From contig NZ_JUIV01000011.1 in the NCBI RefSeq assembly GCF_004151235.1, forward strand, positions 62,001 to 126,000: a stretch of DNA of 64,000 bases. Reading direction: 5' to 3'. The translations under genes and the position numbers were made by a program. Source of the stretch: Flavobacterium anhuiense (GTDB lineage Bacteria > Bacteroidota > Bacteroidia > Flavobacteriales > Flavobacteriaceae). Below are positions 8,040 through 17,326 of this stretch, in pieces; position 1 is the first letter of the stretch, and each line of letters starts with the position of its first letter. Under the pieces are notes generated by a model, which worked only from the letters and a program-made list of their open reading frames with translations, ran no database searches and was not told the origin of the DNA.

Positions 8040-8182
8040 CTGAAGTCTTTTATCGAATAGTTTAGTTTCTGAAAAAACAACAGGAATGTTTTTTTTTTAA
8101 ACTCATAGATAGAATCTGAAAGGTTATAAACTGCTTTAAAATCAGGTTCATAAGTTTTAATGGAAGGGGATGATTTATGCAT
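8036..8182 (-). CDS. Small upstream ORF coupled to the glycosyltransferase, possible frameshifted 5' part
   Basis: A 48-codon reading frame starts MHKSSPSIKTYEPDF and ends in a TGA that overlaps the glycosyltransferase ATG (ATGA). It contains a run of ten A (minus strand, near 8089-8098). With one more A the frame would run straight into the glycosyltransferase through NIPVVFSETKLFDKRLQ. It may be a real leader peptide, a phase-variable N-terminus, a decayed gene end, or the result of a homopolymer sequencing error. I do not recognise the sequence. Confidence 0.35.
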   Translation of the reverse strand: MHKSSPSIKTYEPDFKAVYNLSDSIYEFKKKTFLLFFQKLNYSIKDFR

Positions 8183-8271
8183 CTGGCAGAAATTTTGTTT
8201 TTTTAATACTAAAGAATAAAATAAATCATTTTGTAAATAACGGCAAAATGAAAGGAAAGAATAAATTTTCT

Positions 8272-8279
8272 TATTTTTG
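8272..8279 (+). promoter_or_regulatory. -7 box of crtY, very close to the start codon
   Basis: TATTTTTG matches TAnnTTTG and ends only 3 bp before the ATG at 8283. No TTG at the right spacing is seen. If used, the mRNA would be leaderless or nearly so. Confidence 0.4.
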
Positions 8280-8282
8280 AAA

Positions 8283-9464
8283 ATGAACTCTTCGCAAATT
8301 CAACATTTCGACTATATTTTTACAGGAACAGGCCTTGCATCTCTGATGACGGTTTATAAAATGATTTTGTCTGGAAAATTTTCCGGCAAATCAATTTTAC
8401 TATTAGATCAAGATGTGAAAAAAACCAACGACAGAACTTGGTGTTTTTGGGAAAAAGAAGAAAGCGTTTGGAATTCTGTGATTTCGAAAAAATGGGATTC
8501 GGCTTTTTTTGCCAACGAGGATTTTAGACGTGATCTGGATCTAAAACCATATTCATATAATAAAATCAACGGTTTAGACTTTTATAATTTCGTTTTCGAA
8601 GCTATTTCAAATCAGTCCGACATTACTTTTTTAAACGAAAAAGTGACTGATATCAACGAACTTGAAACTCATGTTTTTGTTGGAACGGAGCAAAATCGAT
8701 ACACTTGCCAATATCTTTTCAATAGCATTTATACTAAGGCTTTCGTCGAAAGGCAAAATAAATATCCTGTTTTGCAACAGCATTTTGTGGGTTGGTTTGT
8801 GAAAACGCAAGAAGAAGTTTTCAATCCTGATGAAGTCACGTTTATGGATTTTTCGGTTGAGCAAAAAGGAAATACAAGATTTATTTATGTTCTGCCGACT
8901 TCAAAAACGGAAGCTTTGGTTGAATATACTTTGTTTTCGGAAAAACTGCTTTCGAAAGAAGAGTACGAAAATGAAATTCAAATTTATCTGAAGAAACTCG
9001 GTGCAAGCCAATATGAAATTCTCGAAAAAGAGGAGGGAAGTATTCCCATGACTTGTTATCCTTTCTGGGAGAAAAATACCAAAAGGGTCCTGAATATTGG
9101 TACAGCTGGCGGTTGGACAAAAGCTAGCACAGGTTATACATTCAAAAATTCAGATAAAAAATCTTCGAAATTGATTGAATTCCTTGAAGAGAAAAATGCT
9201 TCGACTTCGTTCAGCATGACATCGTTTTATAAAAAAAGTAGGTTTTGGTTTTACGATTCATTGCTTTTAGATATTCTCTATCGAAATAATGAATTGGGAA
9301 GTTCTATTTTCTCTTCTTTATTTAAAAAAGGAAATCCTGAATTGATTTTCAAATTTTTAGATGAAGAAACGAGTTTTTTTGAAGATTTTGAAGTAATCAT
9401 AAAATGCCCGAAAGGGCCATTTATAAAGGCTCTAGTTCGCAGAATGTTCCAAGAAAAAGGATAA
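8283..9464 (+). CDS. crtY: Lycopene cyclase family FAD-dependent enzyme
   Basis: This 393-residue protein matches the CrtY/CrtL-type lycopene beta-cyclases. It has the N-terminal dinucleotide-binding segment YIFTGTGLASLMTVYKM, followed by LLLDQDVKKTNDRTWCFWE, the family signature. A later GTAGGWTKASTGYTF segment is the second FAD-contacting motif. It would close both ends of lycopene to beta-carotene in the membrane, a step toward flavobacterial zeaxanthin. I start it at the ATG at 8283 rather than the TTG two codons upstream. Other crt genes (crtI, crtB, crtZ) are not in the window, so the gene is detached from its pathway cluster. Confidence 0.85.
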   Translation: MNSSQIQHFDYIFTGTGLASLMTVYKMILSGKFSGKSILLLDQDVKKTNDRTWCFWEKEESVWNSVISKKWDSAFFANEDFRRDLDLKPYSYNKINGLDFYNFVFEAISNQSDITFLNEKVTDINELETHVFVGTEQNRYTCQYLFNSIYTKAFVERQNKYPVLQQHFVGWFVKTQEEVFNPDEVTFMDFSVEQKGNTRFIYVLPTSKTEALVEYTLFSEKLLSKEEYENEIQIYLKKLGASQYEILEKEEGSIPMTCYPFWEKNTKRVLNIGTAGGWTKASTGYTFKNSDKKSSKLIEFLEEKNASTSFSMTSFYKKSRFWFYDSLLLDILYRNNELGSSIFSSLFKKGNPELIFKFLDEETSFFEDFEVIIKCPKGPFIKALVRRMFQEKG

Positions 9465-9565
9465 AGTTGACACTTTCAACTTGATGACTTTCAGACTTTC
9501 GACTTTCTCAATCGAACTATAGCAAAACTTTATACTTCAAAGTAACTAGTTGCGACTAAACTTTG

Positions 9566-9573
9566 TAACTTTG
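9566..9573 (+). promoter_or_regulatory. -7 box of the bacilliredoxin gene
   Basis: TAACTTTG is a perfect TAnnTTTG match, 33 bp upstream of the ATG at 9607. A suitably spaced TTG is not obvious. Confidence 0.45.
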
Positions 9574-9606
9574 CAGTTCAAAAAGTACAATTTAAAAAAC
9601 AAGAAT

Positions 9607-10017
9607 ATGTATCCACTAGAAATGGTAAAACCAATGGAAGCTGAATTGACAGCTGCTGGTTTTCAAGATTTACATAGTGCTGAAGCTGTTGAGAATGCTA
9701 TCAAAGCTGAAGGTACCACTTTAGTTGTTGTAAACTCTGTTTGCGGGTGCGCTGCAAGAAATGCACGTCCAGGAGCAAAAATGAGTTTGGAAGGAGCTAA
9801 AAAACCAGATCATTTAATTACTGTTTTTGCAGGTGTTGACAAAGAAGCTGTTGACGCTGCAAGACAACATATGTTCCCATTTCCTCCATCTTCGCCATCT
9901 ATGGCTTTGTTTAAAAACGGAGAATTGGTTCACATGTTAGAGCGCCACCACATCGAAGGACGCCCAGCTGAATTAATTGCTGAGAATTTACAGGATGCGT
10001 TTAACGAATTCTGCTAA
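9607..10017 (+). CDS. BrxA/BrxB-family bacilliredoxin
   Basis: The protein has 136 residues from the ATG at 9607; a longer frame from a TTG is upstream of or within the promoter. The thioredoxin-like fold carries the CGC active site in [16 protein letters not shown], the hallmark of the YphP/YqiW (DUF1094) family. In Bacillus these proteins remove bacillithiol from oxidised cytosolic proteins. Flavobacteria can make bacillithiol, so the same role is plausible; disulfide isomerase activity has also been reported in the family. A strong terminator follows. Confidence 0.9.
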   Translation: MYPLEMVKPMEAELTAAGFQDLHSAEAVENAIKAEGTTLVVVNSVCGCAARNARPGAKMSLEGAKKPDHLITVFAGVDKEAVDAARQHMFPFPPSSPSMALFKNGELVHMLERHHIEGRPAELIAENLQDAFNEFC

Positions 10018-10023
10018 TTTTAA

Positions 10024-10184
10024 AGATACGAAGTTGATAAGATTCTGAGATACTAAGTTTAGAATTGAAGTGACAAAGATTTAAAAAACCAAAGAGGCTG
10101 TCCTTTTGAGACAGCCTCTTTTTGTTTTTATATGTTTAGTTTAAAAAACTTAGAACCTTAGCAACTTAGAATCTCAGAACCTTA
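10024..10184. repeat. Imperfect long palindrome enclosing the terminator
   Basis: AAGTTGATAAGATTCTGAGA (around 10031) is partly complementary to the ACTTAGAACCTTAGCAACTT block (around 10149-10168). The same motif family occurs at 43966-43998. The arms bracket the terminator at 10091-10123, and the right arm reaches the stop codon of the outer-membrane efflux gene. Confidence 0.45.
10091..10123. terminator. Bidirectional terminator between convergent genes
   Basis: AAAGAGGCTGTC-CTTTTGA-GACAGCCTCTTT is a 12-bp stem with A and T runs on both sides. It serves the bacilliredoxin gene and, on the other strand, the efflux operon. Confidence 0.9.
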
Positions 10185-11549
10185 TAAATTCCATCCCCCG
10201 CCAAGTGCTTTGTACAATTCAACCATTGAACTTAATTGTCTTTCAGATAATTGTGCTAAACTTAATTGAGCATTAAAAAGATTAGTTTCTACATCTAAAA
10301 CTTCTAAGTAAGAAACGTAGCCGCTGTCATATCTTTCATGAGATAATTTAAAGTTTATTAGAGCCGCTTGCACTTGTCTGTTGCGGGCTTTCCATTCTTC
10401 TTGATAAGTTCGAACGTTTTGTATCGATTGTTCTACTTCAGAAACGGCATCAATATATTTTTGTTGATAAAGAAATTTGAATTGTTCTGCCTGATGTCTG
10501 TTTATTTCAACTCTTCTTTTGTTTTTTCCGAAAGCGAATATTGGTCCTGCAATTCCGCCAGAAGCATTTTGCATATATGAGCTTCCTAAAAATAGATTAC
10601 TCAAATCGGCACTGGCAAATCCGGCAATTGCAGCAAGATTAATAGATGGAAAGCGCATTGCTTGAGCTACGCCAATTCTTTCATTGGCAGCCACATATCT
10701 TAATTCGGCTGCTTTTACGTCGGGTCTGTTTTCTAATAATGCAGACGGAATTGACAATGGAATTTTGCTAACGATCTGCAATTCGGTATTACTTTTTCCT
10801 CTCGGAATTTCAGTAGGAAGCTGGCCTGTAAGCAGTGCAATGGCATTTTCTTGATAGGTTATTTGTCTTTCAATATTAGGAATTGCTGCTTCAGCAATGG
10901 CAACTTGTTGTTCAATCTGTACTTTGTCAACTTCAGAGATATACCCTTTTTCAAATCTCTCGCTTATGATTTGATAGTACTTTTCTCTGGTTTCAAGAGT
11001 GTGTTTGGTTATTTCCAACTGATCATCAAAATTTCGCATCTGAAAATACGCTATGGCAATATTGGCGACGATATCAGACAATATTACTTTACGAGCTTCT
11101 TCTGTCGCTAGAAGTTCATTTTTAACAGCATTATTTTCATGACGATATTTCCCCCAGAAATCAAGTTCCCAAGACATAGTTGCGCCAGCGGTCGATGGCG
11201 TAATGTATTTCTTGTTGCTGTTTATAGTAGCTCCATACTGAAAAGACGGAAATAAATCGGCTTTGGTATAACCTAATTGAGCGCGAAATTGCTCAATTCT
11301 CGAAACTGCAATTTTTAGATCATAGTTATTCTCAAGACCTTTTTGAATAAGACCTTTTAAAACATCATCATTAAACAGATCAAACCATTTTAAATTGGTT
11401 ACTGAAGCGAGACTGTCTAAATTTCTTTCGTTTCTATAAGAATCTGATTTTAACTGCTCAGGTTTTTTATATTTTGGACCAACCATACATCCCACCGGAA
11501 ATAAGGAAAGAACCAGTACAATAACGATTATTTTATATTTCTTACTCAT
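10182..11549 (-). CDS. RND efflux outer-membrane factor (NodT-type lipoprotein)
   Basis: This 455-residue TolC-like channel has a lipoprotein signal (LSLFPVGC, with MVGPKYKKPE after the Cys, typical of NodT/OprM proteins). Two duplicated OEP domains follow: long coiled-coil helices such as TRETREKYY...RFEKGYISEVDK and SHERYDSGYVSYLEV, each with the repeated R-Y/F-x-x-GYxS motif. It forms a trimeric exit duct for the pump encoded directly upstream and overlaps that gene by 8 bp, which indicates translational coupling. Confidence 0.93.
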   Translation of the reverse strand: MSKKYKIIVIVLVLSLFPVGCMVGPKYKKPEQLKSDSYRNERNLDSLASVTNLKWFDLFNDDVLKGLIQKGLENNYDLKIAVSRIEQFRAQLGYTKADLFPSFQYGATINSNKKYITPSTAGATMSWELDFWGKYRHENNAVKNELLATEEARKVILSDIVANIAIAYFQMRNFDDQLEITKHTLETREKYYQIISERFEKGYISEVDKVQIEQQVAIAEAAIPNIERQITYQENAIALLTGQLPTEIPRGKSNTELQIVSKIPLSIPSALLENRPDVKAAELRYVAANERIGVAQAMRFPSINLAAIAGFASADLSNLFLGSSYMQNASGGIAGPIFAFGKNKRRVEINRHQAEQFKFLYQQKYIDAVSEVEQSIQNVRTYQEEWKARNRQVQAALINFKLSHERYDSGYVSYLEVLDVETNLFNAQLSLAQLSERQLSSMVELYKALGGGWNL

Positions 11550-14500
11550 GGTCTGTAGTATTTGATTCTACATTGTTTCCTCCTGTTGTGATTGTTTCTT
11601 CTTTCTTGTGTCCAATTTTTTCAATCATAACAAATAACCCCGGTACAATTAATACACCTAAAACGGTGGCAATCAACATTCCGCTAAATACGGCCATTCC
11701 CATTACAATACGAGCTTGAGAACCTGCACCTGTAGCAGTCAATAACGGAACAACCCCGAGAATGAAAGCAAAAGCAGTCATCAGAATCGGTCGAAAACGA
11801 AGTCTGGCAGCGTACATTGCCGATTCGTAAAGAGGTTTTCCTCTTTCATATTCTTCTTTGGCAAACTCAACGATCAGAATGGCATTTTTCGCTACCAATC
11901 CAATAAGCAAAACGAGTCCGATTTGTGCAAAAACGTTATTGACATAAGCATCACTTCCAAATCTTGCTAGAAGAAGTCCTAAAAATGCTCCGAATACCGC
12001 AAAAGGAGCTCCAAGCAATACACTAAATGGCAGTTTCCAGCTTTCGTATTGTGCGGCTAGGATTAAGAATACAAAAACCAATGCCATAATAAATACGGAT
12101 GATCCTCCAGGTGAATGTTTTTCCTGATATGATAAGTTGATGTAATCGTAGCTCATGTCCGCTGGCAGAGTTTCTTTGGCTACTTCTTCCAATGCAGTTA
12201 AAGCCTGCGCACTACTATAGCCATCATTCGGGCTTCCCCCAATTTCTGCAGATCGGAATAAGTTTAAACGATTCGTAAAATCGGGACCCGAAACTTTGGT
12301 TGCTGTAACAAGCGTGGAAACCGGAAGCATGTCGCCTTTATTGTTTTTCACGTAAATCATATTTAGATCTTCTGGTTTAACACGATTGACAGCTTCTCCT
12401 TGTACATAAACTTTATATTGACGTCCGAAACGGTTAAAGTCATTTACATAACTTCCTCCCAAAAATGCTCCAAGCGCTTCGGTAACTTTAGAAACGGGTA
12501 TTCCTAATTTCATAGCCTTGTCGTTGTCGATATCCAGTTTAATTTGTGGAGTACCAGCATTAAAAGTGGTGTAAATTCGTTTTATCTCTGGACGCTGCTG
12601 TGCTGAAGCAATAAATTTTTGTGTCTGTTCTGCTAAATATTGAGGCGTATTACCTCCGCGGTCTTGCAGCATTAAACTAAATCCAGCGGAAGCACCCAAA
12701 CCTTGAATTGCGGGCGGACCAAATGAAAAACAGGTTGCTGTCGTAATTTGAGTGGCCAGTTTTTTATTGAATCGATCTACAAACTGTTTAGCCGTTTCAG
12801 CTCTTTCTTCCCAAGGTTTTAACGAAATAAAGATGAAAGCATTATTAGGTTGATAGGAGTTTGTAAGCATACTAAATCCGTTTATGGTTGTATAAGACAG
12901 AATAGATTTTTCTTCTTTAAGAAAACTGTCTACTTTTCTTGATATTTCATCGGTACGCTGTAATGATGATGCAGGTGGTAAAGCAATATTTACTAAAACA
13001 TAACCTTGATCTTCCTCAGGAATAAATCCTAACGGAATCTTTTTGCCTAAAAGTACAATTGAAGCGAGGATCACAGCGAGTAAAACAACAATACGCATTG
13101 CTTTTTTGGCAAAAAATGTTGCCCCGCCAATATATTTTCCTGTAACATTTTCGAAAACTCTATTAAACCAAGAAAAAAATTTAGCAAGCCATCCTTTTTG
13201 CTGGTCAAGAGGTTTTGTTGGTTTTAAAAGCATGGCACAGAGTGCAGGACTTAAAGATAAAGCACTAAATGCTGAAAAGGCGACCGAGACGGCAATGGTT
13301 ATGGCAAATTGCTGATAAAAGCGCCCCGTAATTCCAGGTGTCATCGCTACTGGGATAAAAACGGCACACAAAATCAATGCAATCGCAATTACTGGTCCAG
13401 AAACTTCTTTCATAGCTTGAATAGTAGCTTCCCGCGGATTTTTTCCATGTTCGATGTGATGTATTACGGCTTCTACAACCACAATCGCATCATCGACCAC
13501 GATACCAATTGCCAATACTAATCCTAAAAGAGAAAGCGTATTGATCGAAAATCCTAACATTGGGAAAACCGCAATAGTACCTATCAGCGAAACTGGAACC
13601 GTAATTAACGGAATTAAAGTAGCGCGCCAATTTTGTAGAAATATGAATACCACCAAGATAACCAATATAATGGCCTCAAAAAGTGTGTGGACGATATCAT
13701 CAACTCCTGCGGTAATAGCAAGTGTAGTATCTAATGATTCTTGGTATACAACGTCTTGCGGAAATCTTTCAGACAATTGTTTCATAGTAGTTTTGGCAAT
13801 TTCAGCTACATCAAGGGCATTACTTCCGGGCATTTGGTATACCGCAACAACGGCGCTAGGAGAACTATTTCTTCTGGCTGTTGAGCTGTAATTTTCAGTC
13901 CCTAATTCGATTCGGGCAATATCACCCAATAAAACTTGTGCTCCATCTTCTTTGCTTCGAACTACGATATTTCCAAATTCTTTTTCAGTAACTAATCGGT
14001 CTTGAAGTGTTACACCGTATGTAAATTCAGTATTAGGAGGTGCTGGTTCAGCCCCAAATTTTCCTCCTGGACTAATCATGTTTTGTGCATTCAGTGCATT
14101 TTTGACATCTTCAACAGTCACGCCGAGCTTACTCATCATATCTGCCTTTAACCAAATACGCATGGAGTAATCGCTTCCTCCAAAGAGAGCAACTTCTCCA
14201 ACTCCTTTTATACGAGCCAGCTGGTCAACGACATTTATACTGGCGTAGTTATTTAAAAACTTGGCGTCATATTTTGGATTGTTAGACGTAATGGTAAACA
14301 ACATCATCGGGAATGATAGGGACTTTTTTACTACGACTCCCTGTTGTTTAACACTAGAAGGCATAAATGGAGCGGACTGGTTTTGCCTGTTTTGCGTAAG
14401 CATATTGGCATTATCCAGATTAGTTCCCACATCGAAAGTAACTTCAATAGTACAAGCACCATCAGAAGTGTTGATCGATTTCATGTATAGCATATTTTCG

Positions 14501-14715
14501 ACACCATTTACTTTTTGCTCAATAGGAGTTGCCACTGCCTGTTCAACATTCAGCGCATTTGCTCCAGTAAAAGAAGTGGTAATTTTTACAACAGGCGGAT
14601 TAATATCCGGATATTGCGAAATAGGTGTTTTTTGTAATGCCAGTAATCCAAGTATCACAATAATAATACTAATTACAATGGCAACAATCGGTCTTCGAAC
14701 GAAAAATTCTCCCAT
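11542..14715 (-). CDS. RND multidrug efflux permease (HAE1/AcrB family)
   Basis: This 1057-residue inner-membrane proton antiporter captures drugs or other amphiphiles in the periplasm. The N-terminus MGEFFVRRPIVAIVISI is typical. TM4 holds the proton-relay aspartates in GIVVDDAIVVVEAV and TM10 holds the lysine in LVAKNAILIVEFAKE. Two large periplasmic loops (after TM1 and TM7) form the binding pockets. Its length fits AcrB (1049 residues). It is the middle gene of an MFP-pump-channel operon. The substrate cannot be read from sequence, and no adjacent regulator is present. Confidence 0.95.
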   Translation of the reverse strand: MGEFFVRRPIVAIVISIIIVILGLLALQKTPISQYPDINPPVVKITTSFTGANALNVEQAVATPIEQKVNGVENMLYMKSINTSDGACTIEVTFDVGTNLDNANMLTQNRQNQSAPFMPSSVKQQGVVVKKSLSFPMMLFTITSNNPKYDAKFLNNYASINVVDQLARIKGVGEVALFGGSDYSMRIWLKADMMSKLGVTVEDVKNALNAQNMISPGGKFGAEPAPPNTEFTYGVTLQDRLVTEKEFGNIVVRSKEDGAQVLLGDIARIELGTENYSSTARRNSSPSAVVAVYQMPGSNALDVAEIAKTTMKQLSERFPQDVVYQESLDTTLAITAGVDDIVHTLFEAIILVILVVFIFLQNWRATLIPLITVPVSLIGTIAVFPMLGFSINTLSLLGLVLAIGIVVDDAIVVVEAVIHHIEHGKNPREATIQAMKEVSGPVIAIALILCAVFIPVAMTPGITGRFYQQFAITIAVSVAFSAFSALSLSPALCAMLLKPTKPLDQQKGWLAKFFSWFNRVFENVTGKYIGGATFFAKKAMRIVVLLAVILASIVLLGKKIPLGFIPEEDQGYVLVNIALPPASSLQRTDEISRKVDSFLKEEKSILSYTTINGFSMLTNSYQPNNAFIFISLKPWEERAETAKQFVDRFNKKLATQITTATCFSFGPPAIQGLGASAGFSLMLQDRGGNTPQYLAEQTQKFIASAQQRPEIKRIYTTFNAGTPQIKLDIDNDKAMKLGIPVSKVTEALGAFLGGSYVNDFNRFGRQYKVYVQGEAVNRVKPEDLNMIYVKNNKGDMLPVSTLVTATKVSGPDFTNRLNLFRSAEIGGSPNDGYSSAQALTALEEVAKETLPADMSYDYINLSYQEKHSPGGSSVFIMALVFVFLILAAQYESWKLPFSVLLGAPFAVFGAFLGLLLARFGSDAYVNNVFAQIGLVLLIGLVAKNAILIVEFAKEEYERGKPLYESAMYAARLRFRPILMTAFAFILGVVPLLTATGAGSQARIVMGMAVFSGMLIATVLGVLIVPGLFVMIEKIGHKKEETITTGGNNVESNTTDHE

Positions 14716-14733
14716 AATAGTATGTGATTTAGA

Positions 14734-15879
14734 TTACTTTGCAGCTACAGTTTCTGGATCGCCCAATTGCCATTGAACGATTTTTGGAGTAATAACACTT
14801 CCATTCTTTAATAAAGAAGTACCTCCCATGGCTATCTTATCGCCTGGTTTTAACCCTTCTTCAATAATGTATCCATTTTTAACGGCTGGACCAGGTTTAA
14901 CAATCTGCATCTGAACTTTATTATCATTACCGACTACATAAACTTGGTAGATTCCTTGGACTTCGATAACAGCACGCTGTGGAATTACGATTGCTTCCTT
15001 ACGAATGTCTGTAAGCAGTGCTACTTTTACATATTGGCCAGGTCGGAGCAATTTATCAGGATTAGGAAATGTAGCTTCAAATGTGATTGCTCCCGTAGAA
15101 GGATCAATCTGTCTGTCGGCAAAACTAACTTTTCCTGTTTCTGGATAGATGGAACCGTCAGATAATTTTATAGTTACAGTTGCACCAGAGCCTTTTAAGG
15201 CAGAATTTGGTTTGCTGAACTCTCTAAAAAGACGCAGAAATTCTTGTTCGCTAATGGTAAATCGCACTCTCACATCTCCTAAGTCTGAAATGGTATTTAG
15301 AATAGACATGGCGCCAGGTCTCACATAATCGCCGACACGAACTTTAGAAATGCCTATTAATCCTGAAATTGGAGCTAGTATTTTGCAATAGCCCAATTCG
15401 ATTTTAGCATTATCTACTGAAGCATCAGAAGCTTTTATTTGGGCTAAAGAAGCATTGTATGCCGCTTTTGCCGAAACCAGTTCTCTCTGGCTGACGGCAT
15501 TCATCTTAGCCAAAGGTGTAATCATGTCCAAATCTGATTTGGTTTTAGACAATCGCGCCTGCGATTCTGCAGCCACTCCTTGAGCTTCGTTCAATTTAGC
15601 TTTGTATGGTAAAGGGTCAATAGTGTACAGTACTTGTCCTTTTTTGACAAAACTTCCTTCCTTGAAGTTCATGCTTTCAATAATACCATCAACTCGCGGG
15701 TTAATTTGTATATCTGATTGACCAAAAGTCTGCCCCGTATATTCAGATTCTAATTTTACATCTTGCTGTAAAACAGAAGTGACTGAAATTTCTAGTGGTT
15801 TTGGACTTGGTGGGGTCTCTTTTTTACAAGAAAAAAAAATAAGACTTAGTAAAATTGCTGAGGAGTAGATTTTGTTCAT
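14734..15879 (-). CDS. RND efflux membrane-fusion lipoprotein
   Basis: This 381-residue HlyD/AcrA-type periplasmic adaptor starts with a lipoprotein signal (LLSLIFFSC, then KKETPPS). A barrel-sandwich half (INPRVDGIIESMNFKEGSFV) is followed by an alpha-hairpin with heptads (AAESQARLSKTKSDLD), the second lipoyl half (ILAPISGLIGISKVRVGD) and a beta-barrel and MP domain. It links the permease to the outer-membrane factor. As first gene of the operon it lies 18 bp before the pump. The 255-bp region upstream has no clear TAnnTTTG box on the minus strand. Confidence 0.93.
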   Translation of the reverse strand: MNKIYSSAILLSLIFFSCKKETPPSPKPLEISVTSVLQQDVKLESEYTGQTFGQSDIQINPRVDGIIESMNFKEGSFVKKGQVLYTIDPLPYKAKLNEAQGVAAESQARLSKTKSDLDMITPLAKMNAVSQRELVSAKAAYNASLAQIKASDASVDNAKIELGYCKILAPISGLIGISKVRVGDYVRPGAMSILNTISDLGDVRVRFTISEQEFLRLFREFSKPNSALKGSGATVTIKLSDGSIYPETGKVSFADRQIDPSTGAITFEATFPNPDKLLRPGQYVKVALLTDIRKEAIVIPQRAVIEVQGIYQVYVVGNDNKVQMQIVKPGPAVKNGYIIEEGLKPGDKIAMGGTSLLKNGSVITPKIVQWQLGDPETVAAK

Positions 15880-16140
15880 TGTTAAATTCTTTTAGATAAA
15901 ATTAATTTAAATACAACTAATTAAAAACCAGTAAAGTGCATTAGCTAAGTTAGTGTTTTTTTGGTTAAATGAATAAATATTGTTTGAATTTTGTTAATTT
16001 TAGTTAAAATTTTATTTATCTGATTTTCAGTTAATAATATTCAAACGGATAAAACGCAACATTATATCGATAAACTGCATTTTTGTAGGAATAATTTATT
16101 CTGGATTACTAGTATAATAACTTAAAAAACTTTTGTGGTC

Positions 16141-17097
16141 ATGTCAAAAAATAACAAGAAAAATAACAAGAAAACAGAAAGTGACGATTTTAAAAAATTA
16201 ACCAAAAAGGAATTATTGCATAGAGCTAAAAAATTCTCCGAACAATACTGTGTGGGTGATGATAAAGATTTTACGTTAAAAGACAAACCAACATCTTATT
16301 TTGGGAATGAAGACAAAGCATTGATTCAAAAAACATTAAAAATGGGGATTAAAGCTCTCGCGGCCATGCAGGATATTTTGTATGCTCAAGATAAATGGTC
16401 AGTTCTTATCATATTTCAGGCTATGGATGCGGCAGGAAAAGATGGTGCAATAAAACACGTTATGTCTGGTATAAATCCGCAAGGCTGTCAAGTATCTTCC
16501 TTTAAAGGGCCAAGCTCAGAAGAATTAGATCACGATTATTTATGGCGCTGCCAAAAACATCTTCCAGAAAGAGGCCGAATCGGGATTTTTAATCGTTCTT
16601 ACTATGAAGAAGTTCTTGTAGTTCGTGTTCATGAACAAATATTGCGAGGACAGAAAATACCAGAGAAATTAATTACTAAGGATATTTGGGAAAATCGTTT
16701 TGAAGACATTCGGAATTTTGAAAGATATTTGACTAGAAATGGAACCATTGTCATTAAATTTTTTCTAAATGTTTCTAAAGAAGAACAAAAAAGAAGATTT
16801 ATAGAAAGAGTTGACAATCCTGATAAAAATTGGAAATTTAGTGCAGCCGATGCCAAAGAGCGCGGATATTGGGACGATTATATGCATGCTTATGAAGAAT
16901 TAATCAAGAACACTTCAACTAAAAAGTCGCCTTGGTATGTTATTCCCGCCGACAATAAAGCGTATGCTCGAATCGCAATTGCTTCTGCAATAATTCATGC
17001 TTTAGACGAAATGGATTTGGAATATCCTAAAGTTAGTGCTGAAAAAATCTCAGAATTGAATGAGGTCAAAAAAGCATTATTAGAAGAAAAAGAATAG
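16141..17097 (+). CDS. ppk2: Polyphosphate kinase 2 family protein
   Basis: This 318-residue cytosolic enzyme transfers phosphate between polyphosphate and nucleotides. The Walker A sits in FQAMDAAGKDGAIKHV and the Walker B-like lid region is GIFNRSYYEEVLV. The R-H segment EERGRI/RVHEQ and a C-terminal YVIPADNKAYARIA follow the PPK2 pattern. The size fits the short one-domain forms, which mainly use polyphosphate to make ADP or ATP (class II/III). A Lys/Asn-rich N-terminal tail precedes the domain. The ATG at 16141 is preferred over a GTG two codons upstream. It stands alone. Confidence 0.9.
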   Translation: MSKNNKKNNKKTESDDFKKLTKKELLHRAKKFSEQYCVGDDKDFTLKDKPTSYFGNEDKALIQKTLKMGIKALAAMQDILYAQDKWSVLIIFQAMDAAGKDGAIKHVMSGINPQGCQVSSFKGPSSEELDHDYLWRCQKHLPERGRIGIFNRSYYEEVLVVRVHEQILRGQKIPEKLITKDIWENRFEDIRNFERYLTRNGTIVIKFFLNVSKEEQKRRFIERVDNPDKNWKFSAADAKERGYWDDYMHAYEELIKNTSTKKSPWYVIPADNKAYARIAIASAIIHALDEMDLEYPKVSAEKISELNEVKKALLEEKE

Positions 17098-17259
17098 TCT
17101 TCCATAATTATAATCAGTTTTGTTCCATTTTGGTATAATTTTCCGCAAAAAATCATATATGTAATTAATGTGTGATGTAAATTAATCTATAGAGAGCCTA
17201 AAGATGTTAAAAAAATCAGATAATTAAGGTAAGGCCATTTTTAATCTCAAAATAAACTC

Positions 17260-17267
17260 TAAATTTG
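17260..17267 (+). promoter_or_regulatory. -7 box of trhO
   Basis: TAAATTTG is a perfect TAnnTTTG match, 59 bp before the ATG at 17327. The -33 element is not clear. Confidence 0.45.
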
Positions 17268-17326
17268 CCGCAGATTTTAAGGAAAATCTAAAAAAAATAT
17301 ATTCTTAACTTAAAACTGTTTATAGC

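Noticed and set aside
14261..14776. 171-codon plus-strand frame
   Set aside because: It is antisense to the RND pump and the end of the adaptor, which are strongly conserved; the frame has no motif or promoter.
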